Translations under genes and position numbers: made by a program
DNA from: a virus
Direction: 5' to 3' (one strand)
IMG/VR virus record: IMGVR_UViG_3300010885_008872
Span: 1 to 31,334 of that record
Length of the DNA stretch: 31,334 bases
Shown: piece after piece, positions 13,036-22,370 of the stretch
How positions within the stretch are numbered: the stretch's first letter is position 1
How the letters are laid out: every line of letters starts with the position of its first letter
Notes under the pieces: model-generated
The model's input: only the letters and a program-made list of their open reading frames with translations
The model's database searches: none
Told to the model about the DNA's origin: nothing

Positions 13036-13085
13036 ACCTACAAGAAATACAAAGACAAGAAATACAAAAAAATGCAACCAAGTAA
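12822..13085 (+). CDS. -1 frame extension of the tail chaperone (candidate frameshift product)
   Basis: The 87-codon frame contains FAKKWGWFGFIYGLCKGDIL followed by VVKLPIHKTLLWQSYELDLQ, a well-ordered, protein-like sequence. It has no ATG at all; its only upstream start is a TTG inside the T run with no A-rich leader. The heptamer T TTT TTT at 12816-12822 in frame 0 allows a -1 shift, giving a fusion of about 247 aa. Transcriptional slippage on nine T would do the same. A miscounted T in the assembly would fuse the frames permanently and is the main alternative. Confidence 0.55.
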   Translation: MQFRNRLNQLYTEVFSGAESEGLANAGVTSFAKKWGWFGFIYGLCKGDILKSSDVVKLPIHKTLLWQSYELDLQEIQRQEIQKNATK

Positions 13086-13566
13086 AAACCATATAGGAAC
13101 TATCATAAAGTTATTCCAAGACATTGCCGGGGAAATGAACGCAAGGTTTAGTCATGGCAACCAAACGGAAACCAACAAGCACTCAATGTTAGTTTACCCT
13201 TACATCCATATAAACATAGATAGTATTGCGGTGGGCGAAGTATTATCTAACGTAAGCGTAAACATGGACTTATCAGATAGGGTAAATGTAATTACTAACG
13301 AAAACCAAGGACTTGATGAGTCGGTGCTTTATTCAGCTATTGGTTATACTGAAAATAATAACTATGCAATGGTCTTACAACAATTGTATGCAGACTTTTC
13401 GATTGCTTTTAAAAAATACGAGATGCAATACTTTAATAGTATCAGCATTCAAAAACCATTCAACCTTACGTCATACATTGAAACTGAAAGTGACGTGTTA
13501 GCCGGTTTTACCACAACCTTCAATATAGAAATTGTAAACCCTATAGTTACAGATGGATTTTGCTAA
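13072..13566 (+). CDS. Putative tail-terminator or neck protein
   Basis: The 164-aa protein has a mixed alpha/beta pattern. After an N-terminal helix comes MLVYPYIHINIDSI, then paired strands through VSVNMDLSDRVNVIT. A helix with MVLQQLYADFSIAFKKYE and a strand-rich end, TTTFNIEIVNPIVTDGFC, follow. This resembles tail-terminator or head-tail joining proteins of Bacteroidota phages. It overlaps the chaperone extension by 14 bp and the next gene by 14 bp. The call rests on position and fold impression. Confidence 0.45.
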   Translation: MQPSKNHIGTIIKLFQDIAGEMNARFSHGNQTETNKHSMLVYPYIHINIDSIAVGEVLSNVSVNMDLSDRVNVITNENQGLDESVLYSAIGYTENNNYAMVLQQLYADFSIAFKKYEMQYFNSISIQKPFNLTSYIETESDVLAGFTTTFNIEIVNPIVTDGFC

Positions 13567-14107
13567 TACAGATAAATCGTTAAAAAAAATGACCGAATAC
13601 TTCGCAGAGCAAATGCGGATAAATCTTGGTGCAAAAGTAAAACGTAAATCTTATCGCAGTTCTTGGAAAAATGGTAAGCCTTATAATACCCGAGTTAAAA
13701 CTTTTACCGCTTCGCATTCCGCAAGTGGTGGCTTAATAAACTCAATACAAGTATTTAAATCAAACCAAGGCTATGCAGTATCGATTGCTAAATATGGCGA
13801 ATATATAAATGATGGTAGACAAAAAGGTAAAGGTATTCCAATTGCTAAAATGGATGCTTGGATAAGACAAAGAAGATTAAAACCAAGAAACTTAAATACC
13901 GGTGCCTTTATCAAAAACACACCACAAAATAGAAAGGCTATGGGTTTTATGATGAATAGAAAGATTAAGTATTTTGGTATGGAAGCATTTCCTTTTATAA
14001 AAATGTCTCGTGAATCTACTTTATACATGTTTAAAGGACAAATCAAAAATTCACTTAAAAAAGATATCTATAACAATTTAGGTATAAAATTCAAACAAAA
14101 AAAATAA
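13553..14107 (+). CDS. HK97 gp10-like neck/tail-completion protein
   Basis: The 184-aa, strongly basic protein contains YGEYINDGRQKGKGIPIAKM near residues 76-95, like the Y-x-x-x-x-x-x-G-T-x-x-x-P region of gp10-like neck proteins. A C-terminal basic helix follows. Such proteins line the join between head and tail. The family call is tentative. It shares 1 bp with the following structural gene. Confidence 0.5.
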   Translation: MDFANTDKSLKKMTEYFAEQMRINLGAKVKRKSYRSSWKNGKPYNTRVKTFTASHSASGGLINSIQVFKSNQGYAVSIAKYGEYINDGRQKGKGIPIAKMDAWIRQRRLKPRNLNTGAFIKNTPQNRKAMGFMMNRKIKYFGMEAFPFIKMSRESTLYMFKGQIKNSLKKDIYNNLGIKFKQKK

Positions 14108-15231
14108 TGGCAATAACTATAATTCAGCAACCGGCAAGTATAAAAGGGGCGTTAAGTTCCATGATTTACCAAACAGAAGATTCAGCCAACTCGGGTAAAG
14201 ATGGGTTTTACTACGAATATAAGATTTACGTTTGGAATGGAGCATCTACAATCCCCGCTACCCCAATAGCAACTATCCAAAGATTGCCGGACGTGTATGC
14301 AAACAATCGTAGCTTTATTGACATAAGCAAAATAGCTACCCAATATATTCAAGACGAATGGTTTACTATTGGAACGGCTAACCCTTACATTAGTTTTGGG
14401 TCTGTTTATTGCGTAGTGAAAATTCAAGGTTTTTGGTATGTTGCGGGAGTACTTACAAATGACTCACAAGTTACATCTAACACGATATTAGCTACCAAGG
14501 GGTATGAATACACGTTAGAAGGATTTAATCAAACTACAACTAAACGTATTCTTTCAAGCCGTACAAAAGTTTATCTTACCGAAGATACGACTTACGATTA
14601 CTTATGGTACGATGCTACTAAAATAACTACCATCACAATAGGTGCGACAACTATAACTCCTACTGCGGTAGTGACAAGCCATAATTATATCCAATCAATA
14701 GAACTACGGGATAAATTAACCATTGCCGGGTTATGGGGGACAAACTGCAATATAGTATTTAATTACTCGGGAGGTTCGGAAACTATCGAAGTAATATTCC
14801 AATGCGTAAATAAGTACGGATGCAATACCTTGTTTTATAAAAACAGATACGGGGTAATTGAATCTTTGTCTATGAACGCATTATCGAGAATATTCATGAC
14901 AACCACTAACGAAAATTACTACAAAGGTATTTATGCTCAATCGAACATGGCTGAAGCATGGAGTTACGGGGTGCGTAGTAAATCTTTATATAACGTCCAA
15001 GGCATATATAAACAATTAGCTAATACCAATTGGATAGACGAAAGTTATGTTGAAATCATACAACAGATTTTATTAAGTACAATTTGCTACACGATTTACA
15101 ATAGCACCATTTATGCTTGTCAAGTTACCGATACTGCATTAGAAAAGAAAACTTACCGAAACGATAAGCTTATAATGTATTCCTTAAATTTTGAATTTGC
15201 CCAACCTTTAATCAATAGTATAGTTCGATAA
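14107..15231 (+). CDS. Putative virion (tail) structural protein
   Basis: This 374-aa protein is beta-rich and low in charge, with many Thr, Ile, Tyr and Asn residues (GYEYTLEGFNQTTTKRILSS, IFQCVNKYGCNTLFYKNRYG), as expected for a tail or baseplate component. It begins 1 nt before the previous stop and ends in a 1-nt overlap with the 878-aa tail protein, a pairing that suggests the two act together at the tail tip. Confidence 0.5.
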   Translation: MAITIIQQPASIKGALSSMIYQTEDSANSGKDGFYYEYKIYVWNGASTIPATPIATIQRLPDVYANNRSFIDISKIATQYIQDEWFTIGTANPYISFGSVYCVVKIQGFWYVAGVLTNDSQVTSNTILATKGYEYTLEGFNQTTTKRILSSRTKVYLTEDTTYDYLWYDATKITTITIGATTITPTAVVTSHNYIQSIELRDKLTIAGLWGTNCNIVFNYSGGSETIEVIFQCVNKYGCNTLFYKNRYGVIESLSMNALSRIFMTTTNENYYKGIYAQSNMAEAWSYGVRSKSLYNVQGIYKQLANTNWIDESYVEIIQQILLSTICYTIYNSTIYACQVTDTALEKKTYRNDKLIMYSLNFEFAQPLINSIVR

Positions 15232-17867
15232 TGTTATATTTTAGCTTAACAATAGATGGGAAATTGGTAGACTTGTATGCGGATGAATCGATGCAATTAA
15301 ACCGACAAGTTAAAGACTACACTAACATTGCAACTGTTTTTACCGATTTTAGCAAGTCTTTTAATATCCCCGCTACCGATTTGAACAACTCAATATTTCA
15401 AAACTTTTTTGACGAGAATGTATTGCTTCAAAGTTGGAATCAAAACTATGCGTTAAATTCACAAATCTTTGTGCATGGGTTACCGGTCTTCAATGGAGTG
15501 GTAGAATTGTTGGAAGTTAAATTTACCAATGGACTACCAAGCGACTATTCAATAGTATTCTATGGTCAAGGTAAAAATATTATGGTAGGGTGGGGAGAAC
15601 AAACGCTACCCGAATTGGATTGGAGTGCTTATAACCATACTATATCAAATGCAATTGCAGTATCTTCATGGAGTGGTGGGTTATTAAGTGGTAAGGTAAT
15701 GTGGGACTTAAAAGACTATGGGTACGGGATAACTTACTCTACTTATAATACTACAAACAATATTTACAAGTCTGATAATTTTAGTTATTTGAATTTAAGA
15801 CCTTCGATTTTATTGAAAGAAATGGTGCAAAATATATTCTTACAACAAGGGTACGAATTAGCGGGTACGTTACTTGCAAGACCCGAGTTTACGAATCTAT
15901 ATGTAACTCCGATGAATACAGCCGGTCCTTTTTTAGACTTACAAAATGGCACTACTTTCGGAAATTTTAGTGCTAATAATAATACGGCACAAGCTATTGT
16001 CGGAACGAGTACTACGTTGGCTACATGGAATATTCTACCAATAGGAAATACAATAACAAGCGGGAATATTAGCGGAGCATGGAATACGTCTTTATATGAA
16101 TATGTCATACCTCAAAATGGAAATTATACTTTTGTTATAGATATAACGTCTTGGACGGGGAATTCTCAAATTACGATAAGACCAAGTCATAAAGGAAAAA
16201 ATACGGGTAGTCAAATTACGTTTGTAGGTAGTAGTGGAACTCAAACTTTAGCATTAACCAATTTATCTAAAGGAGACATATTTAAAATAGCGTACAGATG
16301 TGCTAATAATGGAACTATCAATGGTTCTATATCGTGTATCAATTCCCCGGCTACCATATTGCCTAATGTTATAATGGGAGACGCAATGCCCGAAATCAAA
16401 GTATCTGATTTTTTTGATAGCTTTTTGAAATGCTACAATGCTATTATAGTCCCTAAATCTTATACAAGTTTCGAACTTTATAATTTAGAAGATTGGTATG
16501 CGTTAGGTCAAAATGTGGAATATACTGAATTTATAGATTTCAAAACATTAACTCATAAAAAGATGCCAATACCTACAATAGTAAATATGGCACATGAAAA
16601 AGGCGAAACATTGCCACAAATCTATTTCAATGACTCTTATTCAAGACAATTTGGGAGTGTTACTTTTAAACCCGAAGTAGATTTTGCTGAAAATGAGTTT
16701 AACATTAAGACATTGTTTTCAGTCAACCCTCCCGTAATCATTCGACAAATTAACCAAAATGGTGTAGTCATAAATGATACTGATTTAGAAATCCCGGCTA
16801 TTTACGATAAAGATGCTAAAGCGGTAAATCAAAAACTTATACTATTTTATTATAATGGAATCGTATCTACCAATTATAGCTATTATTTTGGGACTACTCA
16901 ATATTCAAGTTATCCTAAAACAAGTTCATTTAGTGGAATAACTACAAATAGTTACGCTTTGTCGTTTGGATTGGAAGCTAATCGAATAGGAGACATGCCT
17001 AAAAAAACTTTATACTTTCAATTTTGGCATAATTATATATCAAGGATGTATAGCACCCGTTCAAGAATTGTTATAGTAAATGCAGTACTTCCCGTAGGCG
17101 TATGGCTAAACATGAAACTAAATGACAATGTTGCAATAAGTGGCAACTATTATAAGATTCAAAAAATAACGTATGACTTATTAAGCCAAAAAGCGGTCAT
17201 AGAACTTATGACGTATCCTTTAGTGAATGTTTTATCAGTTACCTCGACAAATGGCAAGAAGCCAATATTTGACACTCCAATAGATATAAATAAAAACAGA
17301 ACTTTTATCAATGGCACTCCCGTAAAAAAAGGGTTAGGAAATGCAATATATGACGGCACAACATTTTTAACTAATGGGTTAGATATTCCTAATTTTAACC
17401 AAGGATTAGCTTTTCAATTTATGACTTTAAGAGATAATTATATCCCAACTTTATCTTTGAATAAATTATCTTTATGGAGAACTACAAGCATATCAGTTGT
17501 TTTTGCTACAACTCCTATTGCTATTCCATTAACTGATATTGGTTTTGAAGGGGACGATAGTTATTATGCCGGTGACCTTGCAAATAGTCAAACAACTATT
17601 AATTCAGATGGGCAATACCGATTTAGAGCAACTACCATAATAGACGTTACGGGAGGTCATCATGTAGGGGTAGGCATTTATATAAATGGAATTGAAACCG
17701 AAGCATATTCAGAAATACATGCAAACGTATTAAGTACGCTGACGATAAACGGAAGTTCTTCGATTGGTAAAGGAGACATTATAAAATTAAGAGCATTTTG
17801 TGTGGATGGGGGTAGCCACTCTTTAAATGTGACTCGTGCAAATTTGATAGTAGAAAGAATAATATGA
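15231..17867 (+). CDS. Large tail/baseplate protein
   Basis: The 878-aa protein has an N-terminal segment (about residues 8-55) with VDLYADESMQLNRQVKDYTN and then FSKSFNIPATDLNN, a pattern of large tail proteins in Bacteroidota phages. Its long middle is rich in beta-strand and Asn/Ser/Thr. The last about 125 residues (from near FATTPIAIPLTDIGFEG) read like a jelly-roll C1q/TNF-type head domain, often used for trimerisation or receptor contact. It may be a baseplate hub or receptor-binding protein. It sits just upstream of the tape measure gene. Confidence 0.6.
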   Translation: MLYFSLTIDGKLVDLYADESMQLNRQVKDYTNIATVFTDFSKSFNIPATDLNNSIFQNFFDENVLLQSWNQNYALNSQIFVHGLPVFNGVVELLEVKFTNGLPSDYSIVFYGQGKNIMVGWGEQTLPELDWSAYNHTISNAIAVSSWSGGLLSGKVMWDLKDYGYGITYSTYNTTNNIYKSDNFSYLNLRPSILLKEMVQNIFLQQGYELAGTLLARPEFTNLYVTPMNTAGPFLDLQNGTTFGNFSANNNTAQAIVGTSTTLATWNILPIGNTITSGNISGAWNTSLYEYVIPQNGNYTFVIDITSWTGNSQITIRPSHKGKNTGSQITFVGSSGTQTLALTNLSKGDIFKIAYRCANNGTINGSISCINSPATILPNVIMGDAMPEIKVSDFFDSFLKCYNAIIVPKSYTSFELYNLEDWYALGQNVEYTEFIDFKTLTHKKMPIPTIVNMAHEKGETLPQIYFNDSYSRQFGSVTFKPEVDFAENEFNIKTLFSVNPPVIIRQINQNGVVINDTDLEIPAIYDKDAKAVNQKLILFYYNGIVSTNYSYYFGTTQYSSYPKTSSFSGITTNSYALSFGLEANRIGDMPKKTLYFQFWHNYISRMYSTRSRIVIVNAVLPVGVWLNMKLNDNVAISGNYYKIQKITYDLLSQKAVIELMTYPLVNVLSVTSTNGKKPIFDTPIDINKNRTFINGTPVKKGLGNAIYDGTTFLTNGLDIPNFNQGLAFQFMTLRDNYIPTLSLNKLSLWRTTSISVVFATTPIAIPLTDIGFEGDDSYYAGDLANSQTTINSDGQYRFRATTIIDVTGGHHVGVGIYINGIETEAYSEIHANVLSTLTINGSSSIGKGDIIKLRAFCVDGGSHSLNVTRANLIVERII

Positions 17868-18010
17868 TAACTGAAATAATAAGATTGAGTCAATCTAACA
17901 AATGGTGCGGAGTTTCTGAAAACGTAGAAATCGCAAAAGGAAAATATAAAAAGGTTTACACTTGGACGCAATTATTTAAATTAATGAAAAGAACATGTCT
18001 GAAAAAATAG
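17864..18010 (+). CDS. 48-aa hypothetical protein before the tape measure
   Basis: An ATG at 17864 overlaps the previous stop (ATGA) and the frame runs to a TAG at 18010, 16 bp into the tape measure gene. The peptide MITEIIRLSQSNKWCGVSEN, then KGKYKKVYTWTQLFKLMKR, is basic. A short gene just before tape measure would be a natural place for a small tail chaperone, but no family was recognised. Confidence 0.5.
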   Translation: MITEIIRLSQSNKWCGVSENVEIAKGKYKKVYTWTQLFKLMKRTCLKK

Positions 18011-19836
18011 AATATGAAGTAGATTTAGATACTTCCAAAGCCAAAAAAGGCTTTGACGAAATGGGTAAGTCTGCTAAAAAAGTAGGTGCCGGATTGGATG
18101 ACGTTGCTGACAATGTCAAAGGAGTTGCGTCAGCTACAAATAAAGCTAAAAGTGGATTTACTTCATTAGGGACTATTATTAAAGGGGGTCTTGGATTAGG
18201 AATCGTTTTAAAATTATTTGATGCTTTAGTAAGTGCGTTCATGCAAAATGAAAAAGTAGCTAAATTATTTGAAGCTGCAATGAATGTAGTTACGGGGGTA
18301 ATCAATGGACTTGTTGAAGTTATCACACCCGCTATAGATTGGATGATGAAACTATTCAAAGACCCTAAAGTATGGTGGGATGACCTTGTCAATAGTCTTA
18401 AAAAAGGTGGGGAATGGATAAAAACAAACCTTATAGATTTAGTCCTTAATAAGTTTGTCATTTGGGCTAACGATGCGAAGATTGCCGTTTTAATGCTTCG
18501 TAAAGCATGGAATGAATTTACGGGGGATACTGAAGAAGCCGAAACAATCCAAAAAAGAATAGACGAATTACTAAAACAAAACATAGAGTTAGCTAAAGCA
18601 AATGCTGAAAAAGTTGAAAACATTAAAGAGGTAGTAAAAGACGTAGTGGCATTCGTTGAAAAAGCGGTAGACACTATTGCTAAAAATGTTAAAAAGGTTA
18701 CCGACAACCAAGACTTTTTATTGAACTACGAAAAAAACCTTGCCCGGTTACAAAGGGCATTACAAAAAGTTTCGACACAAGCGGAAATCGATGCTGAAAA
18801 ACAAAGACAAATTAGGGACAATGAAAACGTAGCAATACAAGAACGTATTAAAGCAAACGAAGACCTTGCGTTAGTACTTGAAGCAAACAAACAAAAAGAA
18901 TTAGATGCTCAAAATGCTATCATTGCTCAAATGCAAACTAAAGCATCTATTTTTAAAAATAATGCGGAAATAAGAAATCAAATAGAAGACGAAAAACTTA
19001 AACTATTAGAAATTGAAAACAAATATACCGGTCAAGCATCTGAACAATTAACTAATATCAATAGCTTAAACAAAGAAGCATTGGACATTCAGAAGACATT
19101 GACCGATGCTAAACTTGAAGCATTAACCATTGAACAAGAATCTGCATTAGAGTCCATTAGAATCGAATCTGAAAAGATTTCGGCTCAAATGCGATTAGAG
19201 GATGACCTTTACAATAGAAAAAAACAAAACCTTGACGATGAATTAGCAAATGTCAAAGAAGGAACGGCAGCTTACGCAGAAATACAAGCACAAAAACTAA
19301 CGCTTGACGTTGAACACAATGCTAAAGTTTTGGAGTCAACACGAAATTTAAATAAAGCACTATCAGAAGAAAATTCACAAAGACTTGATGCAGTAAAAGG
19401 GTTATTTAATGGTATAGGTGCGTTAGTAAAACAAAATAGTAAAACTGCAATAGCAATGCAAATTGGTAGTGCGGTTATAGATACATTTGTAGCTGCGAAC
19501 AAAGCTTTGGCATCTGCCCCACCGCCTTTTAACTTTATCTTGATGGGTGGTGTTATAGCCGGGGGGTTAGCAAACATTAAAAAAATCTATGACCAATCAA
19601 GAAAAATGGGAGTGGATACGGGTGGGGATGCAAGTGCGGGTGGTGGAGCGACTCCTTCAATGTCCGGTCCTTCAATTGGAATTGTAGGCGGTCAAGTTAA
19701 TAGCGGGACACAATTACAAAATGCTATCAATGGTGCAATGAATAAACCTCAAAAGAATTATGTAATAGGCTCTGACGTTACGTCACAACAAGGCCTTGAT
19801 AGAAAAATTACTCAAAATGCAACACTTGGCGGTTAA
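17995..19836 (+). CDS. Tail tape measure protein
   Basis: The 613-aa protein has the tape measure layout: a charged N-terminus with SAKKVGAGLDDVADNVKGVA, a hydrophobic stretch (LGTIIKGGLGLGIVLKLFDA, about residues 57-77), long coiled coils (about 195-470, rich in Glu, Lys, Ala and Leu), a second hydrophobic segment (PPPFNFILMGGVIAGGLANI near 512) and a Gly/Ser-rich end. It sets tail length and enters the cell with the DNA. By the usual ratio of about 0.15 nm per residue a tail of roughly 90 nm is expected, which fits a siphovirus; no sheath gene is seen. Confidence 0.85.
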   Translation: MSEKIEYEVDLDTSKAKKGFDEMGKSAKKVGAGLDDVADNVKGVASATNKAKSGFTSLGTIIKGGLGLGIVLKLFDALVSAFMQNEKVAKLFEAAMNVVTGVINGLVEVITPAIDWMMKLFKDPKVWWDDLVNSLKKGGEWIKTNLIDLVLNKFVIWANDAKIAVLMLRKAWNEFTGDTEEAETIQKRIDELLKQNIELAKANAEKVENIKEVVKDVVAFVEKAVDTIAKNVKKVTDNQDFLLNYEKNLARLQRALQKVSTQAEIDAEKQRQIRDNENVAIQERIKANEDLALVLEANKQKELDAQNAIIAQMQTKASIFKNNAEIRNQIEDEKLKLLEIENKYTGQASEQLTNINSLNKEALDIQKTLTDAKLEALTIEQESALESIRIESEKISAQMRLEDDLYNRKKQNLDDELANVKEGTAAYAEIQAQKLTLDVEHNAKVLESTRNLNKALSEENSQRLDAVKGLFNGIGALVKQNSKTAIAMQIGSAVIDTFVAANKALASAPPPFNFILMGGVIAGGLANIKKIYDQSRKMGVDTGGDASAGGGATPSMSGPSIGIVGGQVNSGTQLQNAINGAMNKPQKNYVIGSDVTSQQGLDRKITQNATLGG

Positions 19837-19846
19837 TTCGTTTTAT
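19818..19846 (+). promoter_or_regulatory. Late promoter motif L4 (start of head module)
   Basis: TGCAACA at 19818-19824, 14 nt, CGTTTTAT at 19839-19846, 4 nt, then the ATG at 19851. Each box differs by one base from the copies at 12310, 20752 and 23044, but the spacings are identical. The first box lies within the last codons of the tape measure gene. Confidence 0.55.
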
Positions 19847-19850
19847 CAGT

Positions 19851-20156
19851 ATGCAAAAGAAAGGCTTTAGTTTAAATATGTCTGTTTTTTCAGATATGGA
19901 AGAAACTGCAAAAAAAATCAATTCATTTAAAGACGATTTACAAAGTGGTCTTGATTCAATTGAAGCGGGTAAAAAAATGGTTCAAAGTGTTTATACAAAA
20001 ACATTTCCCGAAAAAAACAAACTTGATGTATTGATTAATAAAGCAAAAGCCTTGGCAAATGAACTTGGGGTAGAACTTAAATCAAATCCTATAGTATTGG
20101 GTGCAGTGGATTTATTTGATGTAATAGACGAAAGCAATATTAAGTACAAAAAATAA
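19851..20156 (+). CDS. Hypothetical protein at the start of the head module
   Basis: This 101-aa helical protein starts MQKKGFSLNM at the ATG fixed by late motif L4; an internal ATG at 19878 is an alternative. Helices such as MEETAKKINSFKDDLQSGLD and LINKAKALANELGVELK make up most of it. It overlaps the prohead protease gene by one base. The position suggests a head assembly factor. No family was recognised. Confidence 0.55.
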   Translation: MQKKGFSLNMSVFSDMEETAKKINSFKDDLQSGLDSIEAGKKMVQSVYTKTFPEKNKLDVLINKAKALANELGVELKSNPIVLGAVDLFDVIDESNIKYKK

Positions 20157-20764
20157 TGCAAATACTTGAACTCATATTAGACGAGCAACAAATTGCAAGT
20201 GGCATTGATGCTATCAGTATAGTTCAATCTCCCGCCATTGAATCTAATTTTATAGCTTTGAATAACCACAAAGTAAAATTTGCTACATTGGATTCAGAAA
20301 AACGTATTTTGTTAGGTCCGGCATTGATTCCTAATAAACCAATCTACCGCAAACAAGACGGCATGGAATTTTATTGTTACTTTACAAGGGCAACAGTTAA
20401 AAAAGCAAGTGAACTTTATTTGCAAAGGGGTAATCAAAATCAAGCCACATTAGAACACGCAGTTAAAATACAAGGACTATGTCTTATAGAGTCATGGGTT
20501 AAAGAAGATATGGCAATGGACAAATCTTGCATGTATGGAATGACTGACCCAATTGGAACTTGGATGGTAGCTATGAAAGTTGAAAATGATGAAATATGGA
20601 ATGAGTACGTTAAAACGGGACTTGTTAAAGGTTTTTCAATTGAAGGATATTTCGTGGATAAAGGTAAAGTGGCTATGGCTTCACAACCTAAACACGAAGA
20701 TAAAATTGCTAATGTAATCGACATTTTAACCGAATACATGCAAACTAAAAATGTAACAGATTAA
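20156..20764 (+). CDS. Prohead maturation protease (XkdF/S78-like)
   Basis: The 202-aa protein shows the phage XkdF-type serine protease plan: RILLGPALIPNKPIYR at about residues 50-65, ATLEH with candidate catalytic His101, GLCLIESW near 107-114 and VKGFSIEGYF with candidate nucleophile Ser161. It would cleave scaffold and capsid precursors inside the prohead. The neighbouring scaffold and capsid genes confirm the context. Its 3' end contains the upstream box of late motif L3, so scaffold and capsid can be transcribed without it. Confidence 0.8.
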   Translation: MQILELILDEQQIASGIDAISIVQSPAIESNFIALNNHKVKFATLDSEKRILLGPALIPNKPIYRKQDGMEFYCYFTRATVKKASELYLQRGNQNQATLEHAVKIQGLCLIESWVKEDMAMDKSCMYGMTDPIGTWMVAMKVENDEIWNEYVKTGLVKGFSIEGYFVDKGKVAMASQPKHEDKIANVIDILTEYMQTKNVTD

Positions 20765-20780
20765 TTAATTAAAGTTTTAT
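20752..20780 (+). promoter_or_regulatory. Late promoter motif L3 (scaffold and capsid)
   Basis: TGTAACA at 20752-20758, 14 nt, AGTTTTAT at 20773-20780, 4 nt, then the ATG at 20785. The two boxes are identical to L1 and L2. The first box overlaps the last codons of the protease gene. This would allow extra expression of the scaffold and major capsid protein, the products needed in greatest amounts. Confidence 0.65.
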
Positions 20781-20784
20781 AAGT

Positions 20785-21417
20785 ATGAACGCAGAAACAA
20801 CATTAGACAGAGTTATGGTTGCTTTAGGAATAAAGCAAAAAGAAACTCCATCAATAAAAGTAGAATTGGAAATAATGAAAACTTTGGATGGTCAAGCAAC
20901 ATTTGATGCGGACACTTACGAAGTTGGTTCTCCAATCTTTGTAGTTACCCAAGACGGAAACATTCCCGTTCCTATGGGCGAATATCAAATGGAAGATGGG
21001 TCAGTAATTTCAGTAGACGATAAAGGCTACATTGCAGAAATCGCAACTATGGAAGAAGAAACTGCACCCGAAGAAGAAATGATGCAAAACGCCCCTATGA
21101 AAGAAGCAACCGGCAAACCAACTGCGGGAGAACCTCCAATGGACATGGCAAAACCTAAAAAATTAACCGAGTCTATGATTAAAACAACTGAATATTCAGC
21201 TGAAATTTCAGACTTGAAAAAAGATTTTGAAGCATTGAAATTGAAATTAAGTTCTATTGCGGACGAGAATGCTGAATTGAAAAATAGACTTGCGACTGAA
21301 GAAGCACCAAGAACTCATTTTTCTCCCGAAAGCAAAGTTCAAAAACAAAATTTCCAACTTGGAAATCGTAGAGAAGAAAACACTACTGACAGAGTATTCA
21401 AACAACTATTTAGCTAA
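20785..21417 (+). CDS. Capsid scaffold protein
   Basis: The 210-aa protein sits between protease and major capsid genes. It has an N-terminal beta-rich part (TLDGQATFDADTYEVGSPIF, then a repeat-like MEDGSVISVDDKGYIAEI), an acidic, Met/Pro-rich linker (ETAPEEEMMQNAPMKE), a coiled coil at about residues 135-172 (ISDLKKDFEALKLKLSSIAD) and a basic C-terminus. This is the usual scaffold plan: a flexible acidic body with a basic tail that contacts the capsid protein. The start follows late motif L3. Confidence 0.75.
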   Translation: MNAETTLDRVMVALGIKQKETPSIKVELEIMKTLDGQATFDADTYEVGSPIFVVTQDGNIPVPMGEYQMEDGSVISVDDKGYIAEIATMEEETAPEEEMMQNAPMKEATGKPTAGEPPMDMAKPKKLTESMIKTTEYSAEISDLKKDFEALKLKLSSIADENAELKNRLATEEAPRTHFSPESKVQKQNFQLGNRREENTTDRVFKQLFS

Positions 21418-21427
21418 TAAAAAAGAA

Positions 21428-22345
21428 ATGAAAAATTTAAAAAATATCAATTTATCCGGTCCTACAATAAGTCCTAATACTTATGCCGGTCAGTTTGGTG
21501 GCAAATATATAGCCGCTGCACTATTAAGTGGCGAAACACTTGCCAAAGATTTAATCACGTTACACCCAAATGTAGCTTACAAAGAAGTTATCAGAAATTG
21601 GCAGAACACAGTTGCCGTAGTAGATGCTACGTGTGACTTCGTAGATTCAAGTTCAATATCTCTTGGTGAGTACGTTTTGACTACAACAGAAAAACAAGTA
21701 AACTTGGTGTTATGTAAAAATAACTTGAGAACAACTTGGGAAGCTGCACAAGCCGGTTTTTCTGCATTTGAAAATTTACCCGCAACATTTGAAGAGTTTT
21801 TGTTGGCTCAAGTAGCTTCGGAAGTTGCTCAAACAGTTGAATTAGGTATTTGGAAAACTAACACATTTTATACCGGTGGTATGGTTCAGTATCTTATTGA
21901 CCAATCGTCAATCGTAAGACCATTTACGGGTGCTACAACGGGTACTAACGTAGTTGCTCGTTTACAAGAAGCATTGGATTATTCTCCAAGTGCATTGTAT
22001 GGCAAAGAAGGTTACCAATATTATGTAGGACCGGGAACTATGAAAGCTTACCAAGCTGCGTTATCAGCCGGTAACTTCAATTTCCAATTCTATGTTGGCG
22101 AAAAACCAATGAACTTCCAAGGTATCCCCGTTACTATGTGTCCGGGTCTTAACGACTTTGATTGCGTATTAGGTTTGAAATCAGACTTACACTTTGGTAC
22201 GGGTTTATTAGCCGACTACAACGATGTTAAAGTACTTGACATGGCTGATTTAGATGGTTCACAAAACGTAAGAATTATCATGCGTTTTACGGGTGGTATC
22301 ATTGCAACCAATCCGGCTCAACAAGTTGTAATTAATGTTACCTAA
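21428..22345 (+). CDS. Major capsid protein (HK97-fold)
   Basis: The 305-aa protein starts at ATG 21428 (MKNLKNINLSGPTISPN), 10 nt after the scaffold stop with an A-rich leader; a longer in-frame opening begins at 21290 inside the scaffold gene and is rejected. Low charge, many Ala/Gly/Thr, a long spine-like helix (FEEFLLAQVASEVAQTVELG) and a P-domain-like end (GIPVTMCPGLNDFDCVLGLK) fit the HK97 fold, as does the position after protease and scaffold. Only a short N-terminus precedes the core, so cleavage of a large delta domain is unlikely. A terminator follows at 22371. Confidence 0.85.
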   Translation: MKNLKNINLSGPTISPNTYAGQFGGKYIAAALLSGETLAKDLITLHPNVAYKEVIRNWQNTVAVVDATCDFVDSSSISLGEYVLTTTEKQVNLVLCKNNLRTTWEAAQAGFSAFENLPATFEEFLLAQVASEVAQTVELGIWKTNTFYTGGMVQYLIDQSSIVRPFTGATTGTNVVARLQEALDYSPSALYGKEGYQYYVGPGTMKAYQAALSAGNFNFQFYVGEKPMNFQGIPVTMCPGLNDFDCVLGLKSDLHFGTGLLADYNDVKVLDMADLDGSQNVRIIMRFTGGIIATNPAQQVVINVT

Positions 22346-22370
22346 TCAATAACAAAATAGCAAATTCATA

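Noticed and set aside
17976-18707. 243-codon open frame on the minus strand
   Set aside because: It lies wholly opposite the tape measure coding frame, is rich in Ser/Thr/Phe as expected of an antisense shadow of Lys/Glu/Asp-rich coding DNA, and has no promoter or neighbours on its strand.
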